Assembly: GCF_005503015.1 (NCBI RefSeq)
Contig: NZ_SCOL01000002.1
Coordinates: 186,001 to 250,000 of the forward strand
From: Bacillus sp. E(2018)
GTDB taxonomy: Bacteria; Bacillota; Bacilli; Bacillales; Fictibacillaceae
Length of the DNA: 64,000 bases
Direction: 5' to 3'
The notes below the pieces were generated by a model. That model ran no database searches. It saw nothing but the letters and a program-made list of their open reading frames with translations, and was not told the DNA's origin. Every line of letters begins with the position of its first letter. Within the stretch, counting starts at the first letter, position 1. A program made the position numbers and the translations under genes. Shown here in pieces: positions 36,047 through 43,592 of this stretch.

Positions 36047-36178
36047 TTAGCTAGGTTTTACGTTTCCTCTGTCATCACAATCATCGAACGCAGCATCCTT
36101 GTATCTGTTTCCAGGACCCGCCATCGTCATGTTGATGTTAAGTACTTCTAATACCGGTGTTTGCCATTCCTTTTTCAT
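36047..36178 (-). CDS. lasso peptide precursor (paeninodin-like)
   Basis: 43 codons, ATG 36178, preceded by GGAGGTG 7 bp upstream. Leader MKKEWQTPVLEVLNINMTM has the WxxPxL recognition motif (usually YxxPxL) and Thr at -2. Predicted core starts AGPGNRYKD, so a nine-residue ring from Ala1 amine to Asp9 side chain, with a 15-residue acidic tail that has one Cys (core position 15) and ends in Ser. This follows the paeninodin pattern (AGPG start, Asp9, C-terminal Ser). It overlaps the end of the cyclase gene by 41 bp in another frame. It is too short for most gene finders. Confidence 0.92.
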   Translation of the reverse strand: MKKEWQTPVLEVLNINMTMAGPGNRYKDAAFDDCDDRGNVKPS

Positions 36179-38117
36179 CCATTTCACCTCCTTTCAATGA
36201 TTGTAAAAATCGATACACGATCAAACTTCTCATAATTACAAGAAAATCAGAGTCAAACGCATGTTTAGGTAATGTCTCCGCTCGTTGTAGTTTTTGTAAG
36301 GCTTGTTTGATGGAAGTGACGTTTAGATAGGCTTGTGCGATCGGGTTCTGGATAAGGTCTTGAACCTCTTCATATAAAACTGGCCACGATGACTTCATGC
36401 GTTGAAGTATGTCTGCACCTTGTAAGCCTCGGGTTAACATGTTTGAACGTATTTGATCAGGCAGAAATCCTTTTGATGCTCTTCGAATAAGTCCTCGATC
36501 TAGCCCGTCTCCGAAAAAATAAGGCAATGGGACGGATAAACAAAAGTTGATGAGGCGTAAGTCGTTCGTTGGATCATGTGTCTGGACGTTGTAATGTAGT
36601 GAAAGTTTTGTGCGGCTCGTCCCTGTCGCATTCCATACATTTATCTGATCGAAATGACTTTTGCGTAGCTCGTGAATTGATTTTGGTGAAAGGTTTAACG
36701 CATTTGAGTCGTCCTCTAAAAGGAGTTGGGTAATGTTCGTTCTTCTTTCTAAATCTGGTGAAAGCAAGCATGGTGCGTTCTCTACTTTTTTTGAGGAATG
36801 TTTTGGATACGCGAGCTGCTTAACCGCTTTAAACACTCTAGAAGGTTTCGCATCAATATGGTGGCTGTACTTTCTCATCTCCGTGAGTAATGTAATGAGC
36901 TTTTTCTTTCTGAGGAGTTCGGCAAGATAATATTGACCAGGACCCCACGAGATTGAAAAGTTTCCTCTAGCTCCGTTTAATAATAGACCTACTCCTTGTT
37001 GACTGGCAGTTTCATGAATCCCTCTCATCCACGCTGCGTTTTCAAAGAACTTATACGGCATTTCCATCACGTTTAGCCAAGGGTCGATTTCTGTTAATGG
37101 TGTTCGATTCTGAAAATGAAAATATTGATCTGAAATGTTGCCAACATGATCAACAGTCGATTTAATGGACTTTCGCTCATCCGGTTCCATATAGCTTGGC
37201 GTCCAATCTTCGTATCCAGGAATCGGGGTCGCACTGTAGGTGTGAAGCTGTTTATTTTTCTGCTTCAAATGAGGTGCAGCGATGCTAACGATAGATCCTG
37301 AGTCGAGTCCGCCACTTAGTTGCGAACCTACCTTTTTGTGCGTTCGCAATCTTGAGGTGACTGCGGTTTTATATAGTTCTTGGAATTCTTCAATGACATC
37401 TGATCGAGATTTATAGGTCATGATCTCCGGTTCTTGAAAGGTGTGGTATCGTTTGAGGACCGTTTTTCCTGCAGAGATCGTGATTGAATGGGCCGGTGGT
37501 AAAGCTTGAATGTCTTGATAAACCGTATGGGATGCGTTATGTGTATCGATCATATTTGGAATGGACAGATATTCAGCCATCCAAAAATCATTAATATGAT
37601 TCGAGATAAACGGCATCTGTAAGAGTGGTTGAAGGGTTGTAGAGAACACGAACTGATCTGGATTGTGATGATAGTAGAGCGTACGGCTTCCGGAAAAATC
37701 TCTTGCTCCAAACAGCTTTTCGCTTCGTTCGTCCCAGATCATGAATGCAAAATCCCCAATTAAATGGGCTGGCGTGTCTTCCTGCCATTTGGTGTATGCG
37801 AGTAGAATGAGTTCACTGTCGGTTGTTTGATTTTGACGTTCTTGCGGGATATTCAGTTTATTAAAAAGCTCAGGTCGGTTGTCGAGCGTAACGTCTGCTG
37901 TAATCGCAAGACGCTTTTCCGAGTCATAAAAGCACTGCTTGTTGTTGATGTCTTCTGGCATGATCCATTGCGCGAGACAACCGAGAAAAATGTTGTTTCT
38001 ATAATAAGTATCAATGCTATCATACGGAAATCTTTTTAGAGGACGGAGAAGGTTCTCTCCAAGATCGATGGCTGCTATGTGATTGTGGAAGTGAAAGACC
38101 CCTGCTATCGCACTCAT
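36138..38117 (-). CDS. lasso peptide cyclase (asparagine synthase homologue, C protein)
   Basis: 659 residues. N-terminal glutaminase-like domain beginning MSAIAGVF, lacking the nucleophile Cys2 of true asparagine synthetases; C-terminal synthetase domain with PP-loop SGGLDSG (268-274). In lasso clusters this enzyme adenylates the Asp/Glu side chain and closes the macrolactam. First gene of the operon; GGGGAGGATGTACG precedes ATG 38117. Its last codons encode MDEKGMANTGIRST while the precursor gene starts in another frame. Confidence 0.92.
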   Translation of the reverse strand: MSAIAGVFHFHNHIAAIDLGENLLRPLKRFPYDSIDTYYRNNIFLGCLAQWIMPEDINNKQCFYDSEKRLAITADVTLDNRPELFNKLNIPQERQNQTTDSELILLAYTKWQEDTPAHLIGDFAFMIWDERSEKLFGARDFSGSRTLYYHHNPDQFVFSTTLQPLLQMPFISNHINDFWMAEYLSIPNMIDTHNASHTVYQDIQALPPAHSITISAGKTVLKRYHTFQEPEIMTYKSRSDVIEEFQELYKTAVTSRLRTHKKVGSQLSGGLDSGSIVSIAAPHLKQKNKQLHTYSATPIPGYEDWTPSYMEPDERKSIKSTVDHVGNISDQYFHFQNRTPLTEIDPWLNVMEMPYKFFENAAWMRGIHETASQQGVGLLLNGARGNFSISWGPGQYYLAELLRKKKLITLLTEMRKYSHHIDAKPSRVFKAVKQLAYPKHSSKKVENAPCLLSPDLERRTNITQLLLEDDSNALNLSPKSIHELRKSHFDQINVWNATGTSRTKLSLHYNVQTHDPTNDLRLINFCLSVPLPYFFGDGLDRGLIRRASKGFLPDQIRSNMLTRGLQGADILQRMKSSWPVLYEEVQDLIQNPIAQAYLNVTSIKQALQKLQRAETLPKHAFDSDFLVIMRSLIVYRFLQSLKGGEMDEKGMANTGIRST

Positions 38118-38131
38118 CGTACATCCTCCCC

Positions 38132-38138
38132 AAAGAAC
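38132..38138. promoter_or_regulatory. SinR half site near the cyclase ribosome binding site
   Basis: AAAGAAC (GTTCTTT on the minus strand) is a single SinR-type half site 17 bp from the full palindrome at 38155. Confidence 0.45.
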
Positions 38139-38154
38139 ATAAGTAGATTAATTT

Positions 38155-38170
38155 GTTCTTTATAACGAAC
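38155..38170. promoter_or_regulatory. SinR-type operator of the lasso operon
   Basis: GTTCTTTATAACGAAC fits GTTCTnnATAAnGAAC, the pattern shared with the eps sites. It lies 14 bp downstream of the predicted -10 box, overlapping the early transcribed region. Confidence 0.78.
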
Positions 38171-38183
38171 AACTACTAGTTAT

Positions 38184-38212
38184 AAATTACCACCGTCTTT
38201 TTTCCTTGTCAA
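38184..38212 (-). promoter_or_regulatory. sigma-A promoter of the lasso operon
   Basis: On the minus strand TTGACA (38207-38212), 17 bp, TAATTT (38184-38189). The leader to the cyclase start is about 60 nt and carries the SinR-type operator. Confidence 0.7.
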
Positions 38213-38269
38213 TTACAATTTTTGATTAATATAAAAAGAGAGGACCTTAACCCTTTTTAAAGTTGGCAT

Positions 38270-38294
38270 GTTTATTCAGATGTGAGATGGGAAA
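38270..38294 (+). promoter_or_regulatory. sigma-B-type promoter of the SDR gene
   Basis: GTTTAT, 13-bp spacer, GGGAAA resembles the sigma-B consensus GTTTAA-N12..15-GGGTAT. Located 45 bp upstream of a gene whose family is sigma-B controlled in Bacillus subtilis. Confidence 0.65.
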
Positions 38295-38338
38295 GGTAAT
38301 TTTAGAACATAAAATATACATAAGGAGTGAACGTTTTC

Positions 38339-39205
38339 ATGTCTGATCAAAAACATCCAACAAGTCAGCCCGCACAGCATCAAAACCAACAACCTGGTGT
38401 AGAATCTGAAATGACACCTAAGCCGCAATCAGAGAGCCCGACGTATAAAGGCAGTGAAAAATTAAAAGGAAAATCCACACTGATTACAGGCGGAGACAGC
38501 GGAATCGGTAAAGCAGCCGCAATCGCGTTTGCAAAAGAAGGCGCGAACGTTGCGATCGTGTACCTAGAGGAGACAGGTGACGCAGAGGAAACGAAGAGCC
38601 AGATTGAGCAAGAAGGCGTAAAGTGCTTGCTGTTCCGCGGAGATATCGGAGACGAATCGTTCTGTGAACAAACGGTTCGTGACGTTGTAGGCTCGTTCGG
38701 TGGATTGGACGTTCTCGTTAACAATGCGGCAGAACAGCATCCGCAACAGAATTTTGAGGATATTACAGCAGAACAGCTGGAGAAAACATTCCGCACTAAT
38801 ATATTCAGCATGTTCCATCTGACGAAAGCCGCGCTTCCTCATCTTAAGCAAGGAAGTTCGATCATTAATACGGCTTCCATCACGGCGTATCAAGGTCATC
38901 CGGAGTTGATCGATTACGCGTCAACGAAAGGCGCAATCGTTTCGTTCACTCGTTCGTTGTCTAATAATTTGGTTAAGAAAGGCATCCGTGTAAACGGAAT
39001 CGCACCAGGTCCGATCTGGACGCCGCTCATCCCTTCAACTTTCACGGCCGATAAAGTAGAACAGTTCGGTAAAGACACACCAATGGGCCGACCCGGTCAG
39101 CCAGAAGAGCTCGCACCAGCCTATGTGTATCTAGCAAGTGAGGATTCTTCTTACGTATCTGGGCAGATGATTCATATTAATGGTGGTAAGGTTGTTAACG
39201 GATAA
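38339..39205 (+). CDS. SDR oxidoreductase, general-stress type (YdaD/GS39-like)
   Basis: 288 residues from ATG 38339 (AAGGAGTG, 9-bp spacing); the GTG at 38327 overlaps that site. A hydrophilic N-terminal extension of about 40 residues precedes the SDR core: TLITGGDSGIGKAAAIAFA, NNAAEQHPQ, catalytic Ser in INTASITAYQGH and YASTKGAIVSFTRSL, then IRVNGIAPGPIWTPL. The extension is typical of the YhdF/YdaD-type stress dehydrogenases. Probably NAD(P)-dependent; substrate unknown. Confidence 0.9.
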   Translation: MSDQKHPTSQPAQHQNQQPGVESEMTPKPQSESPTYKGSEKLKGKSTLITGGDSGIGKAAAIAFAKEGANVAIVYLEETGDAEETKSQIEQEGVKCLLFRGDIGDESFCEQTVRDVVGSFGGLDVLVNNAAEQHPQQNFEDITAEQLEKTFRTNIFSMFHLTKAALPHLKQGSSIINTASITAYQGHPELIDYASTKGAIVSFTRSLSNNLVKKGIRVNGIAPGPIWTPLIPSTFTADKVEQFGKDTPMGRPGQPEELAPAYVYLASEDSSYVSGQMIHINGGKVVNG

Positions 39206-39225
39206 AGAAATACAACTTGAATACA

Positions 39226-39260
39226 AACTGACTGAAAGTAACTTCTTTCAGTCAGTTTTT
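39226..39260 (+). terminator. intrinsic terminator after the SDR gene
   Basis: AACTGACTGAAAG and CTTTCAGTCAGTT, a 13-bp stem, followed by TTT and further T-rich sequence. Confidence 0.85.
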
Positions 39261-39449
39261 GTTTTGTATAAAAAGTATAAATCAACTAAATATAATGGGT
39301 ATAATTACATTTAAAAATAGAAAATAATGTATTTAACAGGTATAAAGTAGTGGTTCATCATACTCAAAAATATTACTAACTGACTATTCATCTTAATACG
39401 AAAAATGTCGATAATTGTTATAAATATATGTCTACTTCGGTGGTGCACA

Positions 39450-39608
39450 ATGTCCATGGTCAAGGTCAAATATCACAAAATGATGCTTAAATACTTTTTA
39501 ATTCTTTACAAGAGTTCAATTGATAAAAAACTTAGAGCTAATTTTTCTAATAAGATCGATTACCATGAAGCGCAGATTCAAAAATTTTCATCAAAGCTTA
39601 CACGTTAA
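39450..39608 (+). CDS. small basic hypothetical protein
   Basis: 52 residues from ATG 39450 (GGTGG 7 bp upstream; ATG 39456 is an alternative). Hydrophobic-aromatic start (VKVKYHKMMLKYFLILY) and basic helical remainder (SIDKKLRANFSNKIDYHEAQIQKFSSKL). An intrinsic terminator 17 bp after the stop supports a real transcript. Family unknown. Confidence 0.5.
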   Translation: MSMVKVKYHKMMLKYFLILYKSSIDKKLRANFSNKIDYHEAQIQKFSSKLTR

Positions 39609-39624
39609 TAAGAATTGAAACGAG

Positions 39625-39650
39625 CCTGCTCATTATTTGAGCAGGTTTTT
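39625..39650 (+). terminator. intrinsic terminator
   Basis: CCTGCTCA, loop TTATT, TGAGCAGG, then TTTTT. Confidence 0.82.
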
Positions 39651-39691
39651 ATCTTTAGCAGGGTTTTATATAGTTGTCCTTTTCTGGTGGA

Positions 39692-39747
39692 AATAAACTG
39701 GTTTTTGTATTTGTGTGGGGTCAGACCCGGGGTCTGACCCCATTTTT
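39692..39747 (+). repeat. GGGGTC palindrome repeat, copy 1 (double)
   Basis: TGGTTTTTGTATTTGTGT leads into GGGGTCAGACCC directly followed by GGGGTCTGACCCC (39717-39741). The lead-in is nearly the same as in copy 4. It ends immediately before the first ECF-type promoter. Confidence 0.8.
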
Positions 39748-39773
39748 GAAACCTGATTCTAGACTACTTCGTC
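39747..39773 (+). promoter_or_regulatory. ECF-type promoter 1
   Basis: TGAAAC, exactly 17 bp, CGTC. Same layout as at 41621 and 43544. ECF sigma factors of Bacillus (SigW/X/M/V) recognise -35 AAC and -10 CGTC elements of this kind. Confidence 0.72.
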
Positions 39774-39812
39774 ATACTGTTGGATGTGTAAAATAAGGAG
39801 GATTTGGTTTTT

Positions 39813-40355
39813 GTGAAGAATAAGGGGCTTAGGGAGAATAACATCAAGATTGATGGTATGAGTAAGGATGAAGCCATTCTTTACTTAATGAATAGATATG
39901 GCGAGGAAATAAAACGCTTTATCTACATGATAACAGTGGATTGGGATCAAGCTGCCGATATTACACATCAAACTTTTATTGAGGTGTACCACGAGCTAGA
40001 TCGTGTGATTAACATTTCATCCATACGTTATTTGATATATTCGATTTCCATTCCAAAAATGAAAGTGCGAAATCGTCGGCATTTTAGCAATGAGCTGTTT
40101 GCTAGTTTCACATCTAGGTCTATCGAAGAAAATGTTAGTGACGATCAACTTTTTTATGAAGCAATTATCAAGCTACCAGTGAAATACAGAGAAATTATCA
40201 TTCTCCTACACTATTGCCAGTTTTCAATTGAAGAAGTATGTGGCTTATTAACAACAAAAAAATTAAAAGTGCTATCTCTTTTAGATAAAGGTAAAGGACG
40301 CTTGCAGCGCTCTCTTGAAACCCAAGGAGGTAATTTTTCATGGGAGATCATTTAA
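39813..40355 (+). CDS. ECF-type sigma factor, degenerate paralogue
   Basis: 180 residues from GTG 39813 (AAGGAGG 11 bp upstream; matches the start of the paralogue at 41684). Region 2 is recognisable (EEIKRFIYMITVDWDQAADITHQTFIEVYHEL). The region 4 helix-turn-helix is altered: LTTKKLKVLSLLDKGKGRL, where the paralogue has LTLNESTVKTRLSRARKLL, so -35 binding may be weak or lost. It overlaps the next gene by 16 bp, as sigma/anti-sigma pairs do. Confidence 0.83.
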   Translation: MKNKGLRENNIKIDGMSKDEAILYLMNRYGEEIKRFIYMITVDWDQAADITHQTFIEVYHELDRVINISSIRYLIYSISIPKMKVRNRRHFSNELFASFTSRSIEENVSDDQLFYEAIIKLPVKYREIIILLHYCQFSIEEVCGLLTTKKLKVLSLLDKGKGRLQRSLETQGGNFSWEII

Positions 40356-41464
40356 ATCGTCTCAACAAAATTATGGATGAACGCTTGTCCTCCTCTTCTG
40401 TGTTCACCGACAAAGATAAAAAACAAATCTTGCTCAAGATAAAAAAACAAAATAAGAAACCTGTTATCACAAAGCGCCGTCCCCTTGTTCCTGCTCTTTT
40501 AACGGTCGCACTGATTGCTGGATTACTACTGTTTACTTTCTCACTGTTTGAAAAATCAGTTGAACCTCTTCAACAGGCCGTCAAAGAAAAAGTGGTAAAA
40601 GATAAAGTTGTGAAAGAAAACAAGAACGAACCAGAAACTACAGTTTTTGATTCAAAAGAGGATAAAACAAAAGAGAATGAAGCAAAAGTTATTGAGGATC
40701 CGCCTATCAATCCAATCATTTATTTTGAGAATCCAACTGGTGAAGTTGTGATTAATAATGCAAAGAAAACCGTTGAGATAAGAGGAAATGTTACGAATGC
40801 GGCTAAAGAAATGACTCCTCAATTTGCAGTAAAAGTAAACATATTAAACCCAAATCTAAACGATACTCTGAAACAGTTAGAAATTCCTTTTAAAGATGCT
40901 CAATATGCTAATGCAAAACCAGGTACAGTTTTTAAATTTTGGGAAGAAGTTCCTCTTTTAAATGAGTTGTCTGAATCTGACTTAGAGAACGCTGTACAAC
41001 TCACCTTTACGATTGATGATAAAATTATAAAAACTCATATCATAAACAACATTAAAGTAATTGAGGAAATTCCTGACCAACCAATAGAGAAAGAATCTAT
41101 GAAAATTGAAGAAATAAAAAAATCACTATCACGCGGAATGACTCAAGATGAAGTTAAGGCTGTTTTCGGAAGTAAATATACGGAAGTTACAGGGTCCATG
41201 AATAGTGAAAATTACTGGAGATTCGATATTGGTGCAGATCCAAATTACAACTTCAATCATGATGAAAAAGATGCCATTGATGAGAAAGGACTGCTTGAGG
41301 GCACGGTTGATACGATTTTATTTGTAGAATGGGATGAAAACTTGAAAGTGAATAGTTTTAGTTTCTACAATTTATTAGAATATGGCTTCAGATACACGTA
41401 CCGAGTTTTTGAAAATGGGAATATTAAAGAAGATAAAGATACTACTGGTGGCATTCTAGATTGA
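40340..41464 (+). CDS. membrane anti-sigma factor 1
   Basis: 374 residues. Cytoplasmic N-terminus (about 1-48, HLNRLNKIMDERLSSSSVFTDKDKKQILLKI) matches that of the protein at 42241, one membrane helix (about 52-70, PALLTVALIAGLLLFTFSLF), a Lys/Glu-rich stalk and an extracellular domain. Position overlapping the sigma gene and topology indicate an anti-sigma factor. The C-terminal domain may sense an external signal; it has a SmpA/BamE-like GMTQDEVKAVFG segment. Confidence 0.82.
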   Translation: MGDHLNRLNKIMDERLSSSSVFTDKDKKQILLKIKKQNKKPVITKRRPLVPALLTVALIAGLLLFTFSLFEKSVEPLQQAVKEKVVKDKVVKENKNEPETTVFDSKEDKTKENEAKVIEDPPINPIIYFENPTGEVVINNAKKTVEIRGNVTNAAKEMTPQFAVKVNILNPNLNDTLKQLEIPFKDAQYANAKPGTVFKFWEEVPLLNELSESDLENAVQLTFTIDDKIIKTHIINNIKVIEEIPDQPIEKESMKIEEIKKSLSRGMTQDEVKAVFGSKYTEVTGSMNSENYWRFDIGADPNYNFNHDEKDAIDEKGLLEGTVDTILFVEWDENLKVNSFSFYNLLEYGFRYTYRVFENGNIKEDKDTTGGILD

Positions 41465-41489
41465 TGCAAATTCTATAGATGATCAATAG

Positions 41490-41518
41490 AAAAGCTGGCT
41501 ATGATAGCCAGCTTTTCT
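41490..41518 (+). terminator. intrinsic terminator
   Basis: AAAAGCTGGCT and AGCCAGCTTTT flank the loop ATGAT; T-rich end within the stem. Confidence 0.78.
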
Positions 41519-41560
41519 GATGTGTGTCCACCCCTTATAGACAAAAATAGTACATTTTTA

Positions 41561-41587
41561 TTTGTTTGGGGTCAGACCCCAAACAAT
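41561..41587 (+). repeat. GGGGTC palindrome repeat, copy 2
   Basis: TTGTTTGGGGTC and GACCCCAAACAA are perfect inverses around a central A. It precedes the second ECF promoter. Confidence 0.82.
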
Positions 41588-41620
41588 TTACGGTAAAATT
41601 TTACTCGTATTCTAAAATAA

Positions 41621-41647
41621 TGAAACTTATGGTATCATTGCTTCGTC
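41621..41647 (+). promoter_or_regulatory. ECF-type promoter 2 (probably autoregulated)
   Basis: TGAAAC, 17 bp, CGTC, 37 bp before the sigma-factor start codon. Confidence 0.75.
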
Positions 41648-41683
41648 TTACATCCGGGAAAACATTTACGAGGGGGTTGTTTA

Positions 41684-42241
41684 GTGGAAAATCAGGGGTT
41701 GCAGGAGAATGTTAACATCACAGGAATGAGCCATGATGATGCAATCATTTTCCTGATGAATACATACGGGGAAGAAATAAAACGGCTTGTCTATACCTTC
41801 GTTAAAAACTGGCAGCATGCTGAAGACATCACGCAAGACGTGTTTGTAACACTATATACAAAACTTGATACATTTAAGGGTCAGTCTGCTATCAGAAGCT
41901 GGATTTACTCAATTGCCATCAATCGCTCAAAAGACTTTTTAAAAAGCTGGAGCTATAGAAAATTAGCGTTTACCGATAAATTTTCCAATGATCAAAAAGA
42001 CAGCGCACACTCTGCAGAAGACGGCGTAATCGCGAATAGCGAGGATCAGTTACTTTACGAAGCTGTATTGTCGCTATCCATCAAGTATCGCGAAGTCATT
42101 TTATTACACTATTATAAAGATTTTTCTATTCGAGAAATTTGCGACCTTCTCACACTCAATGAATCTACTGTGAAAACTCGTTTGAGCCGGGCACGCAAAC
42201 TACTCCAAGAACGTTATCTAGAGCTTGGAGGTGAAAGATAA
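41684..42241 (+). CDS. ECF-type RNA polymerase sigma factor
   Basis: 185 residues from GTG 41684 (GAGGGGG upstream). Region 2: EEIKRLVYTFVKNWQHAEDITQDVFVTLYTKLDTFKGQSAIRSWIYSIAINRSKDFL; region 4: LSIKYREVILLHYYKDFSIREICDLLTLNESTVKTRLSRARKLLQE, an intact helix-turn-helix. The stop and next start share TAATG. It probably drives all three TGAAAC-N17-CGTC promoters seen in this window, including its own. Confidence 0.93.
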   Translation: MENQGLQENVNITGMSHDDAIIFLMNTYGEEIKRLVYTFVKNWQHAEDITQDVFVTLYTKLDTFKGQSAIRSWIYSIAINRSKDFLKSWSYRKLAFTDKFSNDQKDSAHSAEDGVIANSEDQLLYEAVLSLSIKYREVILLHYYKDFSIREICDLLTLNESTVKTRLSRARKLLQERYLELGGER

Positions 42242-43503
42242 TGGAGAAACAGCTCAAACACTTAGACCAAATCATCGATAAGCAGATTTCTGATGCACCT
42301 GTTTTTACATCAAAAGATAAACAGAACATTTTGGCAGCTATAAAGGACTCCACAAAGCAACCATTAAGGCAGAGACGAAAAACATTTGTTCCGCGCCTTC
42401 TAACCGCTGCCCTATTTGCCGGAATCATCTTCACTTCCTACACGATGATCGATAGCTACCTAACACCTGATACGGCTACTGAGATTAAAAAGCCAGAGGT
42501 CAAATATGCCCAGGAACTGACACAATCATCTAGTAAACTGACATATGAAGTAGCTACACAAAAGCTGACTATTGAAGGGGCCGTTAAAAATGCTACACCT
42601 TACACGAGTGAACCGTTTAAGGCACGTGTGAAAATTTTAAAAGAAGATGTGGCTGCCTCTCTTGAATCCAAGAGCTTAGCACTTGATGATGATTCAACTA
42701 ACCATATACTTCGATCTGATGAATCGTACTCGTTTAATAAAGTTGTAACGCTAGATATGGGTATTGTGGATGAAAATACGCTTAAGGATGCTTTTGAGGT
42801 TGAGTTGTATACGGAGGATAAGACGTTAACATCGTTTGTTATCCGAGATATTGATTACAAAGCAGATGAAATCGAAGTGGAGGAACCGCCAGTATCCGAG
42901 CAGCCTGATCAAGAAACGACACCAGAAGAGCCAAAACAAGAAGTTACAGAACCTACACCATCTGTTCCAGAACAAACAGAAAAAACAGATGAAGAGCTGT
43001 CATTACAAGAATTAGAAAAGAAATATGGCAAGAAAAAAACACCTTTTAATTCGTTAGACATCGAGAGTAAGAATGGAAAGTTTTTTGTTAACGGCATTAC
43101 AATAGGCATGAAATCCGATGAGATTAATAAAATTCTAGGGCCTTATGATAAGCATTCCATCTCATATGATGATTATTCAGGACATAATATTGCGAGTTGG
43201 AAGATCAAGAATGCCGATCACATTTATGTCAATTATAAAGGTGAGCCAAACACAAATTACACCTCGTATATGTTAATTGTGCACATTAATGAAGATCAGT
43301 TTAAAAAGTTAACATCTACGTTTGGTGAACCTTACTATATGAATAGTAATGGAATTACCTTTTATTATCTGGAAAGTTCTCAACAACAGTTGGCCATTAA
43401 TGACGGCTCGTTATACGATCAGAAACAGTTCGAAGGCTACCAAGTTATCCTATCGTTTAACGATGACCCTGAAATGCTAAAGAGTGTACCACCAAAAGAA
43501 TAA
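42241..43503 (+). CDS. membrane anti-sigma factor 2
   Basis: 420 residues: cytoplasmic N-terminus (about 1-46) similar to the protein at 40340, one membrane helix (about 48-66, RLLTAALFAGIIFTSYTMI), an extracellular domain, a Pro/Glu/Thr-rich linker (about 205-250) and a C-terminal domain (GITIGMKSDEINKILGPYD onward). Translationally coupled to the sigma gene. By position and topology the cognate anti-sigma factor; the C-terminal domain probably senses an envelope signal. Confidence 0.85.
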   Translation: MEKQLKHLDQIIDKQISDAPVFTSKDKQNILAAIKDSTKQPLRQRRKTFVPRLLTAALFAGIIFTSYTMIDSYLTPDTATEIKKPEVKYAQELTQSSSKLTYEVATQKLTIEGAVKNATPYTSEPFKARVKILKEDVAASLESKSLALDDDSTNHILRSDESYSFNKVVTLDMGIVDENTLKDAFEVELYTEDKTLTSFVIRDIDYKADEIEVEEPPVSEQPDQETTPEEPKQEVTEPTPSVPEQTEKTDEELSLQELEKKYGKKKTPFNSLDIESKNGKFFVNGITIGMKSDEINKILGPYDKHSISYDDYSGHNIASWKIKNADHIYVNYKGEPNTNYTSYMLIVHINEDQFKKLTSTFGEPYYMNSNGITFYYLESSQQQLAINDGSLYDQKQFEGYQVILSFNDDPEMLKSVPPKE

Positions 43504-43515
43504 ATGTTTTTATGA

Positions 43516-43541
43516 GGCAGCTGAGATAGCTGCCTTCTTAT
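43516..43541 (+). terminator. intrinsic terminator
   Basis: GGCAGCT, loop GAGAT, AGCTGCC, then TTCTTATT; the weak T-run may allow read-through. Confidence 0.6.
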
Positions 43542-43543
43542 TA

Positions 43544-43570
43544 TGAAACGAATCCTTATCTTCCCTCGTC
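43544..43570 (+). promoter_or_regulatory. ECF-type promoter 3
   Basis: TGAAAC, 17 bp, CGTC, 23 bp before a GTG start with its own ribosome binding site. Same motif and spacing as the two sigma operons. Confidence 0.7.
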
Positions 43571-43592
43571 TATTTTATAAGGAGGGGATATT

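Noticed and set aside
36138..38117. Asparagine synthetase for primary metabolism
   Set aside because: The N-terminal nucleophile Cys is missing and the gene is first in a complete lasso peptide operon.
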